Shown: in pieces, positions 52,399-62,543 of the stretch
Position numbering within the stretch: the first letter of the stretch is position 1
Layout of the letters: each line of letters starts with the position of its first letter
DNA from: Alitta virens
Lineage: Eukaryota > Annelida > Polychaeta > Phyllodocida > Nereididae
Direction: 5' to 3'
Assembly: GCA_932294295.1 (NCBI GenBank)
Contig: OW028584.1
Span: 7,076,407-7,140,406 of the forward strand
Length of the DNA stretch: 64,000 nt
Notes under the pieces: model-generated
Seen by the model: the letters and a program-made list of their open reading frames with translations, nothing else
Told to the model about the DNA's origin: nothing
Databases searched by the model: none
Program-made: the position numbers and the translations under genes

Positions 52399-52940
52399 TG
52401 CCCTCGCAGTTCATGATGGGCGTTTATGGTAGCATTACGAAGTCTCTCAGATTGAGTTACAGCAGACCAAATCAGAGGCATAAATCTTCTGCATGCATGA
52501 GCGGACAGTTCTTCATTAGTTTTGGCACAAGCTTTCGCTACCTTGCGTATGTTTATTGGTCTAGGTAGATTTAGTTCAGGCAGTGACAGCAACACGTTCA
52601 GCGTCAGTGTTTGGCCACCACGGACCATTTCTCCTTCTTTAGAAAAGAAAACTCCCAATTTTTCAAATAGCAAATCTTTAACCTCAAATAATAATCCCAA
52701 TTTGTACATGTCAGAACTAGCCGTGGTGTTTGTCACCGCCTGCCTTTTAACTCTTTTTGCATATTCTGTGGGGATTTCAGACTGACTAGTACCTCTCCTA
52801 AATCTGCGTGAGGAGCCATCGGCATACCTGGTCTCGAACGGCCACACCAGCGGTGATGTGGTTTTGTTTGTCTGGTCACACAAGTTCATTTCCAATATGC
52901 ATGCACCAAAATTATTTGCCGGCCCCATTACTGCAGCATT
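52380..52940 (-). pseudogene. Envelope-like glycoprotein, middle part with furin-like sites
   Basis: Continues in the same frame as the LRR part on the other side of LINE C: the last codon before the 16-bp target copy at 58367 and the first codon after the left target copy at 52940 are in phase. It contains NKTT and NTTA N-glycosylation sites and two basic cleavage-like motifs, SRRFRRG (about 52,795) and RVKRQ (about 52,745). It ends at a stop at 52,380, overlapping the next frame by 19 nt. Confidence 0.55.
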
Positions 52941-52956
52941 GCTGCATTTTTGTGCT
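52941..52956. repeat. Target-site duplication of LINE C, left copy
   Basis: GCTGCATTTTTGTGCT, repeated exactly at 58367-58382. Confidence 0.92.
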
Positions 52957-53041
52957 GTGTGTGTGTGTGTGAGTTATTGTTTAACGCCTCATCAGCACCT
53001 GAGTGGGCTATGTAGAGGCTCTCTAGGTTAAGATTGATTAA

Positions 53042-55735
53042 CTATATTTGGTAGTAGAATCCAGAAGCATATAAAAAATCTATAATTGTCTGGGTTGGAT
53101 ATCTGGTAAAGAGATGTTGTAAGGTATTAGCTTGAAACAAAGGTCTTCTAAAGCGTTGTAAGTGGCTGCAATCTAATAAAATATGTTTGATTGTTAGGGG
53201 GCACCGACAACTCTGGCATACCGGTGCCGGTTCATTGACTAAAAGGTGTAAATGTGTAAGTCTTGAATGTCCTATGAGGCATCTGTGATATATTCCTTGA
53301 TCTTTGCGAGTATTGAACCTACTAGGTATTTTATTTTGAATGCAAGGTAACATTGAATGCAACTTGTTGTTATTACATTCATTCCATTGTCTTTGCCAGC
53401 AAGACATGATAAAAGATTTTATAGTCATTTTAAAATCAGTGTATGGAATGGTACAATCAGTTATCTCTTTTGTAAGAGCCCTTTTTGCTGCCAGGTCTGC
53501 TTTTTCATTCCCTTCAATGCCAGCGTGTCCAGGAATCCAGCAGAATACAATGTCTTTGTATTCGTGAAGATAGAAATACTTAATCAGAACATCTAAGATC
53601 CCAGGGTTATCAAGTTGTTTATTTTGGATTGCTTGAAGAGCAGATTTTGAATCAGAACAGATAACATAACGATCTGATTCTGAGTCCTCGATGTTCTTTA
53701 AGGCAAGGTAAATAGCTGTTAATTCTGCAGTGTATATTGAGCAGTGGTCTGGAAGACGACATTCAGCTATAACGGTTTTATAAGAAGTGACTGCACAGCC
53801 TACTCGTCTTTCCATTTTTGAGCCATCTGTGTATAGAAATTTGTACGATTCGTATTTAAACCTTATACTATAAAATAGGTTTTGATATTCTACCGGATTG
53901 GTTTCGCTTTTCTTAAGCTCTGCCAAATCCAGTATAACTTTCGGGACTGGGAGAATCCATGGCGGAATGGGTGGTACTTCCGTCTCGGCAATGATTGTAG
54001 TATCAATTTTTGCAGCCTCAAGATAGAATTTTGTGCGTAATCCCAGTGGTCGAATGGCATTTGAACGAGATTCATAATGATGCATGTATTTTGGATGAAA
54101 TATTACATCATATGTTGGATTTGTTGGAGTTGAAGCTACTTTTAGTATGTATTGCATGGATAACTTGATACAAAGAAGGGAAAGTGGAGGTTCCCCTGCC
54201 AGTACATATAAGCTCTCTACAGGAGATGTACGAAAAGCTCTTAAGCTTAGTCGCAACCCTTGATGATGTACAGAATTCAGGCATTTTAGATAAGATGGTC
54301 TGGCGGAGCCATATACCACAGAACCATAATCAAGTCGAGAACGAGTAATTGCTCGATAGAGACGAAGGAGGACCATTGTGTCCCCACCCTAATTATATTT
54401 GCTCACTACTTTAAGGAGGTTCATTGATTTCAGGCACTTAGCTTTCAGTGCTTTGATATGCGGAATGAAAGACAATTTGGAGTCAAAGAGTACACCCAAA
54501 AATTTTGTTTCATTCACCACTTTTATTTGACAGTTGTCAATTATTAGTGATGGATCTGGATGGTTTGATCGTAAATAATAGAAAGGCAGACAAACTGTCT
54601 TCTGTTTAGAGAACTTGAAGCCATTTTCAAGTGACCATTTGTGAATCCTATTCAAATTTAATTGCAGTTGTCGTTCTATGGTTGGCATATATCTGGAACG
54701 ATATGCAATGAGGAAATCGTCAACATATGGGACGACATGAGATTTTCTGAGATGGAATCTACTATACTGTTGATTTTGACGTTAAAGAGGGTGGGCGAGA
54801 GAATACTACCCTGAGGGACTCCATTCTCCTGAGAGTAGGGGCTTGACATCGTTGATCCTACTCGGACCTTAAAGAAGCGATCCTGTAGGAAGGATCCGAT
54901 GAAAACTGGAAGGCGACCTCGAAGCCCTAAGTCGTGAAGATCTTTCATTATTCCATATTTCCATGTAGTGTCATAAGCTTTTTCGAGGTCAAAGAATATG
55001 GCTACTATGTGTTCTCTGTTAATGAAAGCATCTCTAACATAAGTTTCCAGTCTGACTAAATGATCTCATGTGGTCCTGTGACGGCGAAATCCAGATTGGA
55101 ACTCTGTAATAAGCTAGTTCGACTCCAGGAACCAAACCAGTCTATCAGTAACAATTCGTTCTATTGTCTTACATAGACAACTGGTTAAAGCTATTGGTCG
55201 ATAATTCGTAGGATCACTATGATCCTTCCCCGGCTTGGGAATTGGGATGACCGTGGCTTGTTTCCACAGGGATGGAAGACATCCATTCTCCCAAATTTGA
55301 TTAAAGATATACAGTAATGTTTTTAAAGAGGATTGAGGTAGGTGTTTTAAGATTTGATAATGTATATTATCAGGACCTGTTGCAGAGTCAGTCGCTTTTG
55401 AGATGGCCTTCTGAAGTTCTTCTAAGGTGAAGTAGGAGTTATAATCTTCGCTGTTATCAGACTGTATATTTAGGGTTAATCTCTCAGCTTGAGCCTTATA
55501 ACATTGGAATTCTCTGGTATAGTTCTCTGATGAGGAGTTGTACGCAAACTGTTCTCCTAACCCGTTTGATATTTGTTCTGGTGAGGAGAGATGTTCTCCA
55601 TTCACTTCTAGAATGCTTACATGTGAAGATAGGTTCTTTCCTTCAATCTTCTTAATCATTTTCCAGACTTTATTGCTGGGAGTTCTTTCAGTGAGTCTGG
55701 AGACATAGTCTTTCCAGCAACTAAGTTTTTTTTTG
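53042..55735 (-). pseudogene. LINE C reverse transcriptase and RNase H, several breaks
   Basis: Intact blocks: the RT thumb to RNase H part (53042-54376, with LYTDGSK, YTAELTAI, CSDSKSAL and the C-terminal CQSCRCPL..HILLDC), the palm with VPQGSILSPTLF (54676-54948), and the N-terminal part with PIPKPGKDHSDPTNYRPIA (55114-55659). Breaks relative to LINE A: a lost base near 54,729 that destroys the catalytic YVDD reading, stops near 54,390 and 55,114, and a homopolymer shift near 55,735 separating it from the endonuclease. Confidence 0.85.
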
Positions 55736-56725
55736 CCTTACAATTCTACGCGCTTTGGCTTTCAGGCACTTAAAATTATTCAGATTGCTGATGGTCGGCT
55801 GAGATTTAAAAATTCTGAGGGCTCTCTTACGGTTTTTAATAGCTTCTCTTACTTCGTCATCAAACCAAGGTCTTGCACTACGTTTAGAATTATTTTTTGT
55901 CATCGGTATTGTTCTATTGGCTATATCAGTAATATCATCAGTAAAATCTTCAATAAGACTATTACAATTTCTATAATGCGACATAGTAATTGTTTCTAAG
56001 CAGTGCTTTTCGAAGGAGGTCCAATCCGCTGTATGCAACTTCCATCGTGGTTGGCCCACTTCTCTAGTACCTTCTACGTTTTGTAGGACAATAGGAAAGT
56101 GATCACTGCCGTGAGTGTCCTCTAATACTCTCCATTCAAATTCCAGAAATAACGCTGGATCACATATACTAAGGTCTATCGCTGAAAATGTTCCATGACC
56201 TGGGTGAAGATATGTAGGTGAACCATCATTGAACAAGCAAAGGGTGTGGTCATTGAGAAAATCTTCAATGGTTTTTCCTTTGTTGTTGTGGGAAGTGCTT
56301 CCCCACAATTGGTTATGGCTGTTAAAATCTCCTAGGATAAGACACGGTTCAGGAAGTTGATTGTAAAGGTTATGCAAATCACTGGCTGTAAGGTGAAAGG
56401 GTGGAGGAATATATAAGGAACATATGGTTAATGTTTTATTCAGGTTCAGACGAACTGCTGTAGCCTGAAGGTTAGTGTTAAGAGCAATATGGGTATGAAT
56501 GATGCCATTTTTAACTAAAATTGATGAGCCAACAGTGGCTCTATCGTGGGCAATATTGTCATATGTATTATACATATGATAGTTTCTCAGTTTAAAACTA
56601 TTTGGAGGTTTCAGAAATGTTTCCTGTAGACAGAAAACACTAGGGTTTATGTCTTGGACCATGCAACCTATTTCATCGAAGTTGGCTCTGAAACCTCGAC
56701 AGTTCCACTGAATGATACTGTCCAT
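55721..56725 (-). CDS. LINE C endonuclease domain (start of ORF2)
   Basis: APE-type endonuclease, about 330 residues, open from ATG 56725. Motifs: IIQWNCRGFRAN (Asn), VFCLQETF (Glu), LILGDFNSHNQLWGS (Asp/Asn) and HGSDHFPI (terminal Ser-Asp-His). It nicks target DNA to prime reverse transcription. The ORF shifts out of frame in an A/T run near 55,735 before the RT. Confidence 0.85.
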   Translation of the reverse strand: MDSIIQWNCRGFRANFDEIGCMVQDINPSVFCLQETFLKPPNSFKLRNYHMYNTYDNIAHDRATVGSSILVKNGIIHTHIALNTNLQATAVRLNLNKTLTICSLYIPPPFHLTASDLHNLYNQLPEPCLILGDFNSHNQLWGSTSHNNKGKTIEDFLNDHTLCLFNDGSPTYLHPGHGTFSAIDLSICDPALFLEFEWRVLEDTHGSDHFPIVLQNVEGTREVGQPRWKLHTADWTSFEKHCLETITMSHYRNCNSLIEDFTDDITDIANRTIPMTKNNSKRSARPWFDDEVREAIKNRKRALRIFKSQPTISNLNNFKCLKAKARRIVRQKKT

Positions 56726-56793
56726 GAATTAGTTAAGAGTTTAATATTATCATAGTAAAATCTGTAGTGCATGGTATGAATTTGTATGAATAT

Positions 56794-58215
56794 TCACTTT
56801 TTCTTCAAAGTCACTGCCTCTTTTGGTGTTAAGATCTTTTTGGGGGCCCCACCATGCTTAGATGGTGGTCTTATGATACTCAGTGCACTAGATTTTTCTA
56901 GTGTTTTTCTGATGAGGGGGGGTCTTTTGGGAACAATTGATCTTTTATCAATTGCCCCCTCCCGTTGAGGCCTAGGGATGGTGGTAGTCCCTGCCTCCTC
57001 TTCCATCGGCTGGTGTATCTCTTCCGACTCAAGGCCGGAAGGTGCACCCTGTGAGGGTACACTAAGTTGTGAAGCACTAACTGATGGAGCTACAAGATGT
57101 CCTTTTCCGACATCTATAGCATGCTGCTTTATTCTTGCGAGGAGATCGTCTGACTGTGAAGTCTTAGATTCTGGTTTATGTTTCTGCGTGCTTTGGCCTG
57201 CCTTTGAATATTTATAATTAGGATCTAGGTCAATCCTTCGCCTGGGCGATGATCTGGGTGAAGGAGATCTAGGTCCAGCCATCTGAGACAGGACTGAGGC
57301 ATAGCTTGCCCCAGCAGCCTGTTCAGCTATACGGCGCGCTTGGGGAAAGGAGATATCCTTGGTGGTCTTTAACTTCAGGATCTCTTTCTCTAGCTGCCAT
57401 TTGGGACAGCCACGGTGATAGGCTGGCCCATCACCTCCACAATTAACACAATATGATGTATTCGTACATGGTGAGTCACGGGAATGGGTGTGTTCCCGTG
57501 ATCCACAATTGGCACAGGTTGGTTTGGCACGGCAGGAGCCGCTGAAATGGCCAAATCTTTGGCAGTTGTAACATCGTTTTGGGTTCGGGATGTAGGGACG
57601 TACCCTACACCACTCGAACCCAATGCTGACCTTGTCAGGCAACACTGTGCCATCAAAGGTCAGAGTTAGTAGCTGTCGTGAATATCTTGGGGGCTGGCGA
57701 TGAATGTGGATGACATTGTAGTCATCCAGCCAGTCCCTCAGTTCGTCATCGGAGCAGAGACTGCTCTCATGCGATGTTACAACTCCCTTGCAGGAGTTGA
57801 AAAACCGATGGGGCTCCACCTTAAAAGGGGCACCCGCAAAGGCCTCCAACCCCAGCAATCTCAGGGACTGGTCCCTGTGGGCAACCTGCACCAGCAAGGA
57901 CGTATTGCTTAAACGTCTTGTATTTTCAACAAAACCAATGCTTTCCTTAATTGTTCTGCATATTGTTATGGCTGAAAGTCGGGAAAACCCAGCATCACTG
58001 CCAGTAACAACAAGAAACTTTGGCCAAGGCTTAGATGTATCTGCATTATTTGAACTTTGATTTGCGTCATCTAATGATGGACGCAAACGTTTACCAAATC
58101 TGGAACCAGTAGCCAATTTTTCGACCTCAGCCTGGTTTACCGCTGAGGGACGCGCACCTTGTTCACCCGGGGGACGTGCGAGCCGGTCTGAAATTGTCGA
58201 TTCGGACATATTCAT
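56794..58215 (-). CDS. LINE C ORF1, gag-like protein with CCHC knuckles, 473 aa
   Basis: RNA-binding ORF1 protein. Three zinc knuckles in the middle: CYNCQRFGHFSGSC, CANCGSREHTHSRDSPC and CVNCGGDGPAYHRGC. The N-terminal part contains a PWPKFLVVTG / RLSAITIC block and an RRM-like stretch up to the LCSDDELRDWL motif; the C-terminal part is Pro/Ser/Lys-rich low complexity. Complete, with ATG at 58215. It packages the element RNA with ORF2 protein. Confidence 0.85.
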   Translation of the reverse strand: MNMSESTISDRLARPPGEQGARPSAVNQAEVEKLATGSRFGKRLRPSLDDANQSSNNADTSKPWPKFLVVTGSDAGFSRLSAITICRTIKESIGFVENTRRLSNTSLLVQVAHRDQSLRLLGLEAFAGAPFKVEPHRFFNSCKGVVTSHESSLCSDDELRDWLDDYNVIHIHRQPPRYSRQLLTLTFDGTVLPDKVSIGFEWCRVRPYIPNPKRCYNCQRFGHFSGSCRAKPTCANCGSREHTHSRDSPCTNTSYCVNCGGDGPAYHRGCPKWQLEKEILKLKTTKDISFPQARRIAEQAAGASYASVLSQMAGPRSPSPRSSPRRRIDLDPNYKYSKAGQSTQKHKPESKTSQSDDLLARIKQHAIDVGKGHLVAPSVSASQLSVPSQGAPSGLESEEIHQPMEEEAGTTTIPRPQREGAIDKRSIVPKRPPLIRKTLEKSSALSIIRPPSKHGGAPKKILTPKEAVTLKKK

Positions 58216-58366
58216 TTTTGTTTCCCCTGTATGGTAGGGGACACACCCTCCTGTAAAGCTGGAGCAGCGTGTGCAATGCGCACTGTCCTGTTTTAGCCAC
58301 TGGGGATAGAGGACTTCACCCCAAGTGTTTCCACCCTCGCCGCGTGGAGGCCCAGGACCTTCGAGG

Positions 58367-58382
58367 GCTGCATTTTTGTGCT
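58367..58382. repeat. Target-site duplication of LINE C, right copy
   Basis: Exact copy of GCTGCATTTTTGTGCT (52941-52956), lying inside the LRR coding sequence. Confidence 0.92.
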
Positions 58383-59326
58383 ATCAAAGCCCTGTTCTCT
58401 ATTGCATACTTGCCTGTGATTGCCAATTCTCGCAAATTACCTGATGTGCGCCAATCACAGTGAAAAGGGTTACCTGTCACGTGTACTTTATCAACATGCC
58501 ATTGTGATAATTCATTCATAAAGTAAGAGTTCACCACCAAAATGCTATTGTTTCTAAGATCTAATTCCTTGATGCCCTGGCCAATGGAACCTGGTGTAAC
58601 TAAAGTACTGGTATGTTCTAACCAATTATGTGATATTTTGAGCGATTTGATCATGCAATTCTCCTCCTGGGTGACACTAAAATACAGTATGCGATGGGCT
58701 GACATTGAGACCTTGTTAATTTGTTGGTTTTTGCAATGCATAATTAGCGTTCTTATGTTCGAGTTTACAATGGTGAGCTCCAACAATTTGGGGCTCATTA
58801 CCCTCAACGATAAATTGTCTTGGCTTATACCACCCAGAACTACTTTCCCTAAGGTCGAAAATGAAGCGTCAAGCAGAAACACAAAGCGACTCATATCACT
58901 TGTCAGCCAATCTCTTGAGTGTAGGAATATTTCTTCCAAATGAGTTTCATTTAGTGTGTTCAAAAATTTAAAGTCCTTGATTGTTACGTCAATCAGATAG
59001 AGTTTCTTAATGTTAAATATGCATGGCTCAGCGCAAGAGGCGAGAGTTTCGACATCAATATTCCCCTGAGCTAACTTTATTAGATCATAGTTTCTGTCGC
59101 ATGCTAGTGCCAATCTTAAATTTGTTTCAATTTTATCTGTTCCTCCAGCGACTACCACTCTTCGTTCAAAAGTACAAGATGCATTTGTAGTTGGTGTCAC
59201 CCAGTGTCTGTCATACCAATATTTCCTACTCCCTATTCTTCTCATGTTCCACTTACTTGTTTGGGACAATGCTTCGCAGAGCATCAAGCAGAGTCCCGCC
59301 AGTAGCATTGCCCTGATCGTCATCAT
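58367..59326 (-). pseudogene. Secreted LRR ectodomain, N-terminal part of envelope-like gene
   Basis: From ATG 59326: signal peptide (RAMLLAGLCLMLCEALS), a Cys-containing N-terminal cap, about six to eight irregular leucine-rich repeats (for example LEEIFLHSRDWL, LLELTIVNSNIRTL, KELDLRNNSILVV) and the start of an LRR C-terminal cap (TGNPFHCDW). Several N-glycosylation sites. The frame runs 320 codons into LINE C and continues in phase on its other side. LRR caps plus furin-like sites and a downstream membrane part suggest a receptor-binding surface subunit. Alternative: a host LRR receptor gene captured by, or chimeric with, the retroelement. Confidence 0.6.
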
Positions 59327-62300
59327 GATGCCCCCTGGGGTGCGTTCTCGTCACTTCTCCGAGTCTGCCTTGTTTGTCTCAGTGATTTCGATGATTGCAG
59401 TTGTCTTGAGAGTAGCTGAGTTGTGGCGCACAGCAATGGCAACCTGAAATTATATCGTGTGGCCCAAGGGCCTCGGCTCCACGGCCGGAAGAATGTGGGG
59501 GGGGGGGTTTGTGCTTATGGCCCTCCACATGGTCGGCTCTCCATAAATATGTGGCTCATCTTGAGATTTAATGTCTTGTTTTGGGTCTGGGGTCTCGTCT
59601 CTGATCGGTGTGCATTTTTAGGTGCCTGGTAACCAGTCATTCCCTCCCCATTTATTAAGCTCCAGGGCTCAAAGGTTTACATAAACGTCATGTGGCTTCT
59701 ATATGTTCTCTTCCAGGTGCCTTTTGCAACCCAACAACGTCATTAACTGGGTTCGATGGTTCGATTGATAAATTTTTATCACTCGATGTGGGGTAAACAA
59801 ACCTCAAGTAGGTTGAGGGCTGATGCAGTTAGTCACATATGTTTCTAATTAATGGCACTTGGGGTGGCATCTTGGTCCACAGTAGGGTGAGAAAGAAAAA
59901 AAAAGGAAAGATAAATAAAATAACAACAAAGCATTGTCAAAGTTAGTTTTGATCTTAATAACTCATATATGTTGGTCATGGGTTTAGTTTTAAGGCTAGT
60001 ATCCTGGTTACAGTATAACTCATCCGTGTTATTTCGATTATTAACCTAAATTCTAGATATTTTAAGTAAGTTAATCTGCCATACTCGGTGGGCGGTGTAG
60101 TCTTAAATTTCGCAACCTGAGATAATGGTAATTGAGCTGAGTCTTATCAGACGTAATTGTCACCACCTCAGTTTTATGTTTGGAGGGAGATGCAGCCATT
60201 TGTCATCCAATGACATGTAATCAGATCATGCGGTATGTGCGTGGCTGATAGCATGTGCTACTTTTGATACTTAAAAGTTTTATGTTGCTTTATGAGTGGT
60301 CCTACTTTTTATTTTATTATTTCTTTTGAAGAGTTCAGTTTATAGACCCCAGGTCAGACCTCTGACGGAACAAGTCGAAATGAGGTACGAAAACTACAAA
60401 CCAAGATGCCAATCTAATAGGTTTTTACCACAATTTGATTCGCTTAAGTTATAAAAACATTTTTCGCAGCATCCATAAAATTATCTGTCAACCCAAGATC
60501 TCTAGTTTGTGGTAGTCAATGAGCATATATTGTAACGAGGGCGTGCCCTTGCTCTAGGCCAGGGCCATTGCATTGGGGGGGGGGGGGTAGTTGGCTCAGG
60601 GTTCATCGCCTGATTGGTTAATGGGATTCATAACCAACCGGCCATTAATATTCATGAGTTTGGTTACTCAGTTTTTGAGCAGTGCATTCATTTGAGCAAC
60701 TGCGGGACTTGAGTCTGTCCATGCTAAGCGACATGTCCTATCCACATGGTTTGCCATTGCTTTTCGTTTGCCCTGTATGTCGGCAAATTTCTCCATTGCT
60801 GGTGGCATCATTACCATTACCAAGTCATCAGCCCCCTTTATTGCTTGTGGGGTGTGGACATTGTGGTTCAGTGATCTCATTGACCCTGCTTTTGATTGAG
60901 GTGGCACCTACTCCTCTCGCGCTAGTCCAGCCCTGTGAGCCGCAACAACAACAGGTAAACATGACTACAGGTGCCCATTGTCAGCAGGAAGGGGTGCTCT
61001 CGGCTCCAGCCTCAGCTCAAGAGGACTGGCCGTCCGAAGAGGAAGACTGGCCCACTGACGCCAAAGAGTCGAGGCCTGATCAGCACCAACAAGATGAGGG
61101 TGAGCTTTCTGAGGATGAGGCGCATCAGTTACGTGTTGCTCAGCGCGGCTGGTTTGGCCGGCTTGCTAAGCCATGGCACACGCGTGGCATATCCCTCAGT
61201 TTAGCAAGGGGAAGAGGTACTAATAAATCATTTGCCAAACTTTACAGCTCCAACATCACTTTTTAATTTCAATGTCTAATATTAATTTGTTTTCAATCTT
61301 TTAGGAACCTCAGCAAGACCACCGGTCCAACCCTGACCTGGTTTACATGGTCCAAGGTCCCAAAACAAAATCTCAGTCTTGTCCAATATTGTCAAGCCCC
61401 CACCAAATGCTTTCATAATAAAAGGGTAAACCTCAAAAAAAAAAAATAACATAAACCAAATAATCCTAGGCTCACTTTAGTGGTGCCACTGGCAGGCCAA
61501 GTCCATGCCTCCTTCCGATGTGACGCCCCCTAGGGAGCGTGACGCGGGTGGGAAGGGGAGGGGTTTTGGCATCCAAGTGCATTTGCGATAGTTGCATTTG
61601 GCTCTGTATCATCATGGCAACACCTTCTGTCAAGGCTTCCCTACATTGCCATAATGCCAACCACCGTGAGGTCACACTGCCCACTGGTCCTATAAATCAT
61701 ACCAGTCATCCTGGCATTCCCCTTGTACGCGTGATTCCCCAGTCACCATTTATGATCACTCAAGCAGGCAGCAGATCAGTCGATGCAAGGTCTTTAAACA
61801 TGACCATCACTGTTCCCAACAATGACTCTGCATGGTGAGCGTGTTAATTAAACTATTGAGCATCTTTCCAGGTCGTCACCATTGCTAAGTTTTTATCTTA
61901 CAGGTTGTGTTATTTTTACAGGTTGGTGGGGCATTCAAGGCCCAGTAGAAGGGTTACAGAGAGGCCAATTTCAAGAGCTGGACCGACGGCAAATTTTTAA
62001 TCAGTCATGTTGTGTCTTACAGACATTGTCTATTGCATTTAATTCTTGTCACATTATATCACCTATCAAGTTTGTTACATGATATAATAAAGTGTCCAAA
62101 CCCCTCAACAAATTAAAGGGGTTAAGGAAAGAGAGAAAAGAGAAAACATTAAATAAAGAAAAAAAACCCAATAAAGGTAGAAAAAAAAATACCAAAAGGT
62201 TAAATATAGGGGTTCATTTGATTCATGAGAAGGCTAGCCCCCTTCAAGGTCATATTAATGTCATATAACAAATGGTCCAGATTTGTCAAGTGCTTCGCGC

Positions 62301-62543
62301 ACATTGCCCATTTCTGGTGTGTATTACATCATAATTCACATTTAAACAATTGCATGGTGATAAAGGCAAAATCTGATACTCCAAGGCTTAACACTGGTCA
62401 GACCCGAGTTACCAGTGTCACACGATTAGTGCCCTTGAGCATCCCAGACAAGTAATAGCAAGCTTTTTGCCTAATAAATAAAAGCTTAATAATTAATAAA
62501 TAATTGTGGTGATTAAATATGTGTGGGCCACTGTAATAAGTGA
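59327..62543. other. Spacer between integrase and envelope-like gene
   Basis: 3.2 kb with no convincing minus-strand gene. It contains poly-G runs (59,498-59,506; 60,576-60,588) and purine-rich AT stretches. A plus-strand open frame (60,682-61,266) lies in it. Spliced leader exons for the envelope-like gene could be here but were not resolved. Confidence 0.4.
60682..61266 (+). CDS. Open frame of 194 codons, antisense to the retroelement, doubtful
   Basis: Unrecognised. A hydrophobic N-terminal third with two Cys pairs (CPVCRQ, CGHCGS) is followed by Gln and acidic low-complexity sequence (EDWPSEEEDWPTD) and a GWFGRLAKPW segment. The composition is more protein-like than most chance frames, and a possible donor (AGAG|GTACTA, ~61,216) and acceptor (TTTTAG, ~61,304) exist. 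It runs opposite to the neighbouring pol and env-like genes. It may be a chance ORF. Confidence 0.25.
   Translation: MHSFEQLRDLSLSMLSDMSYPHGLPLLFVCPVCRQISPLLVASLPLPSHQPPLLLVGCGHCGSVISLTLLLIEVAPTPLALVQPCEPQQQQVNMTTGAHCQQEGVLSAPASAQEDWPSEEEDWPTDAKESRPDQHQQDEGELSEDEAHQLRVAQRGWFGRLAKPWHTRGISLSLARGRGTNKSFAKLYSSNITF

Larger units (their letters stand above)
52957..58366 (-). mobile_element. LINE C: full-length Nimb/I-like LINE, 5.4 kb
   Basis: Full-length member of the family of LINES A and B: 5' UTR (58,366-58,216), ORF1 with three CCHC knuckles, ORF2 with endonuclease, RT and RNase H, a short 3' UTR and a (CA)n tail at 52,957-52,971. Exact 16-bp target duplications flank it. It disrupts the envelope-like gene. 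ORF1 and the endonuclease are intact, but the RT is broken, so it is not autonomous. Confidence 0.93.
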
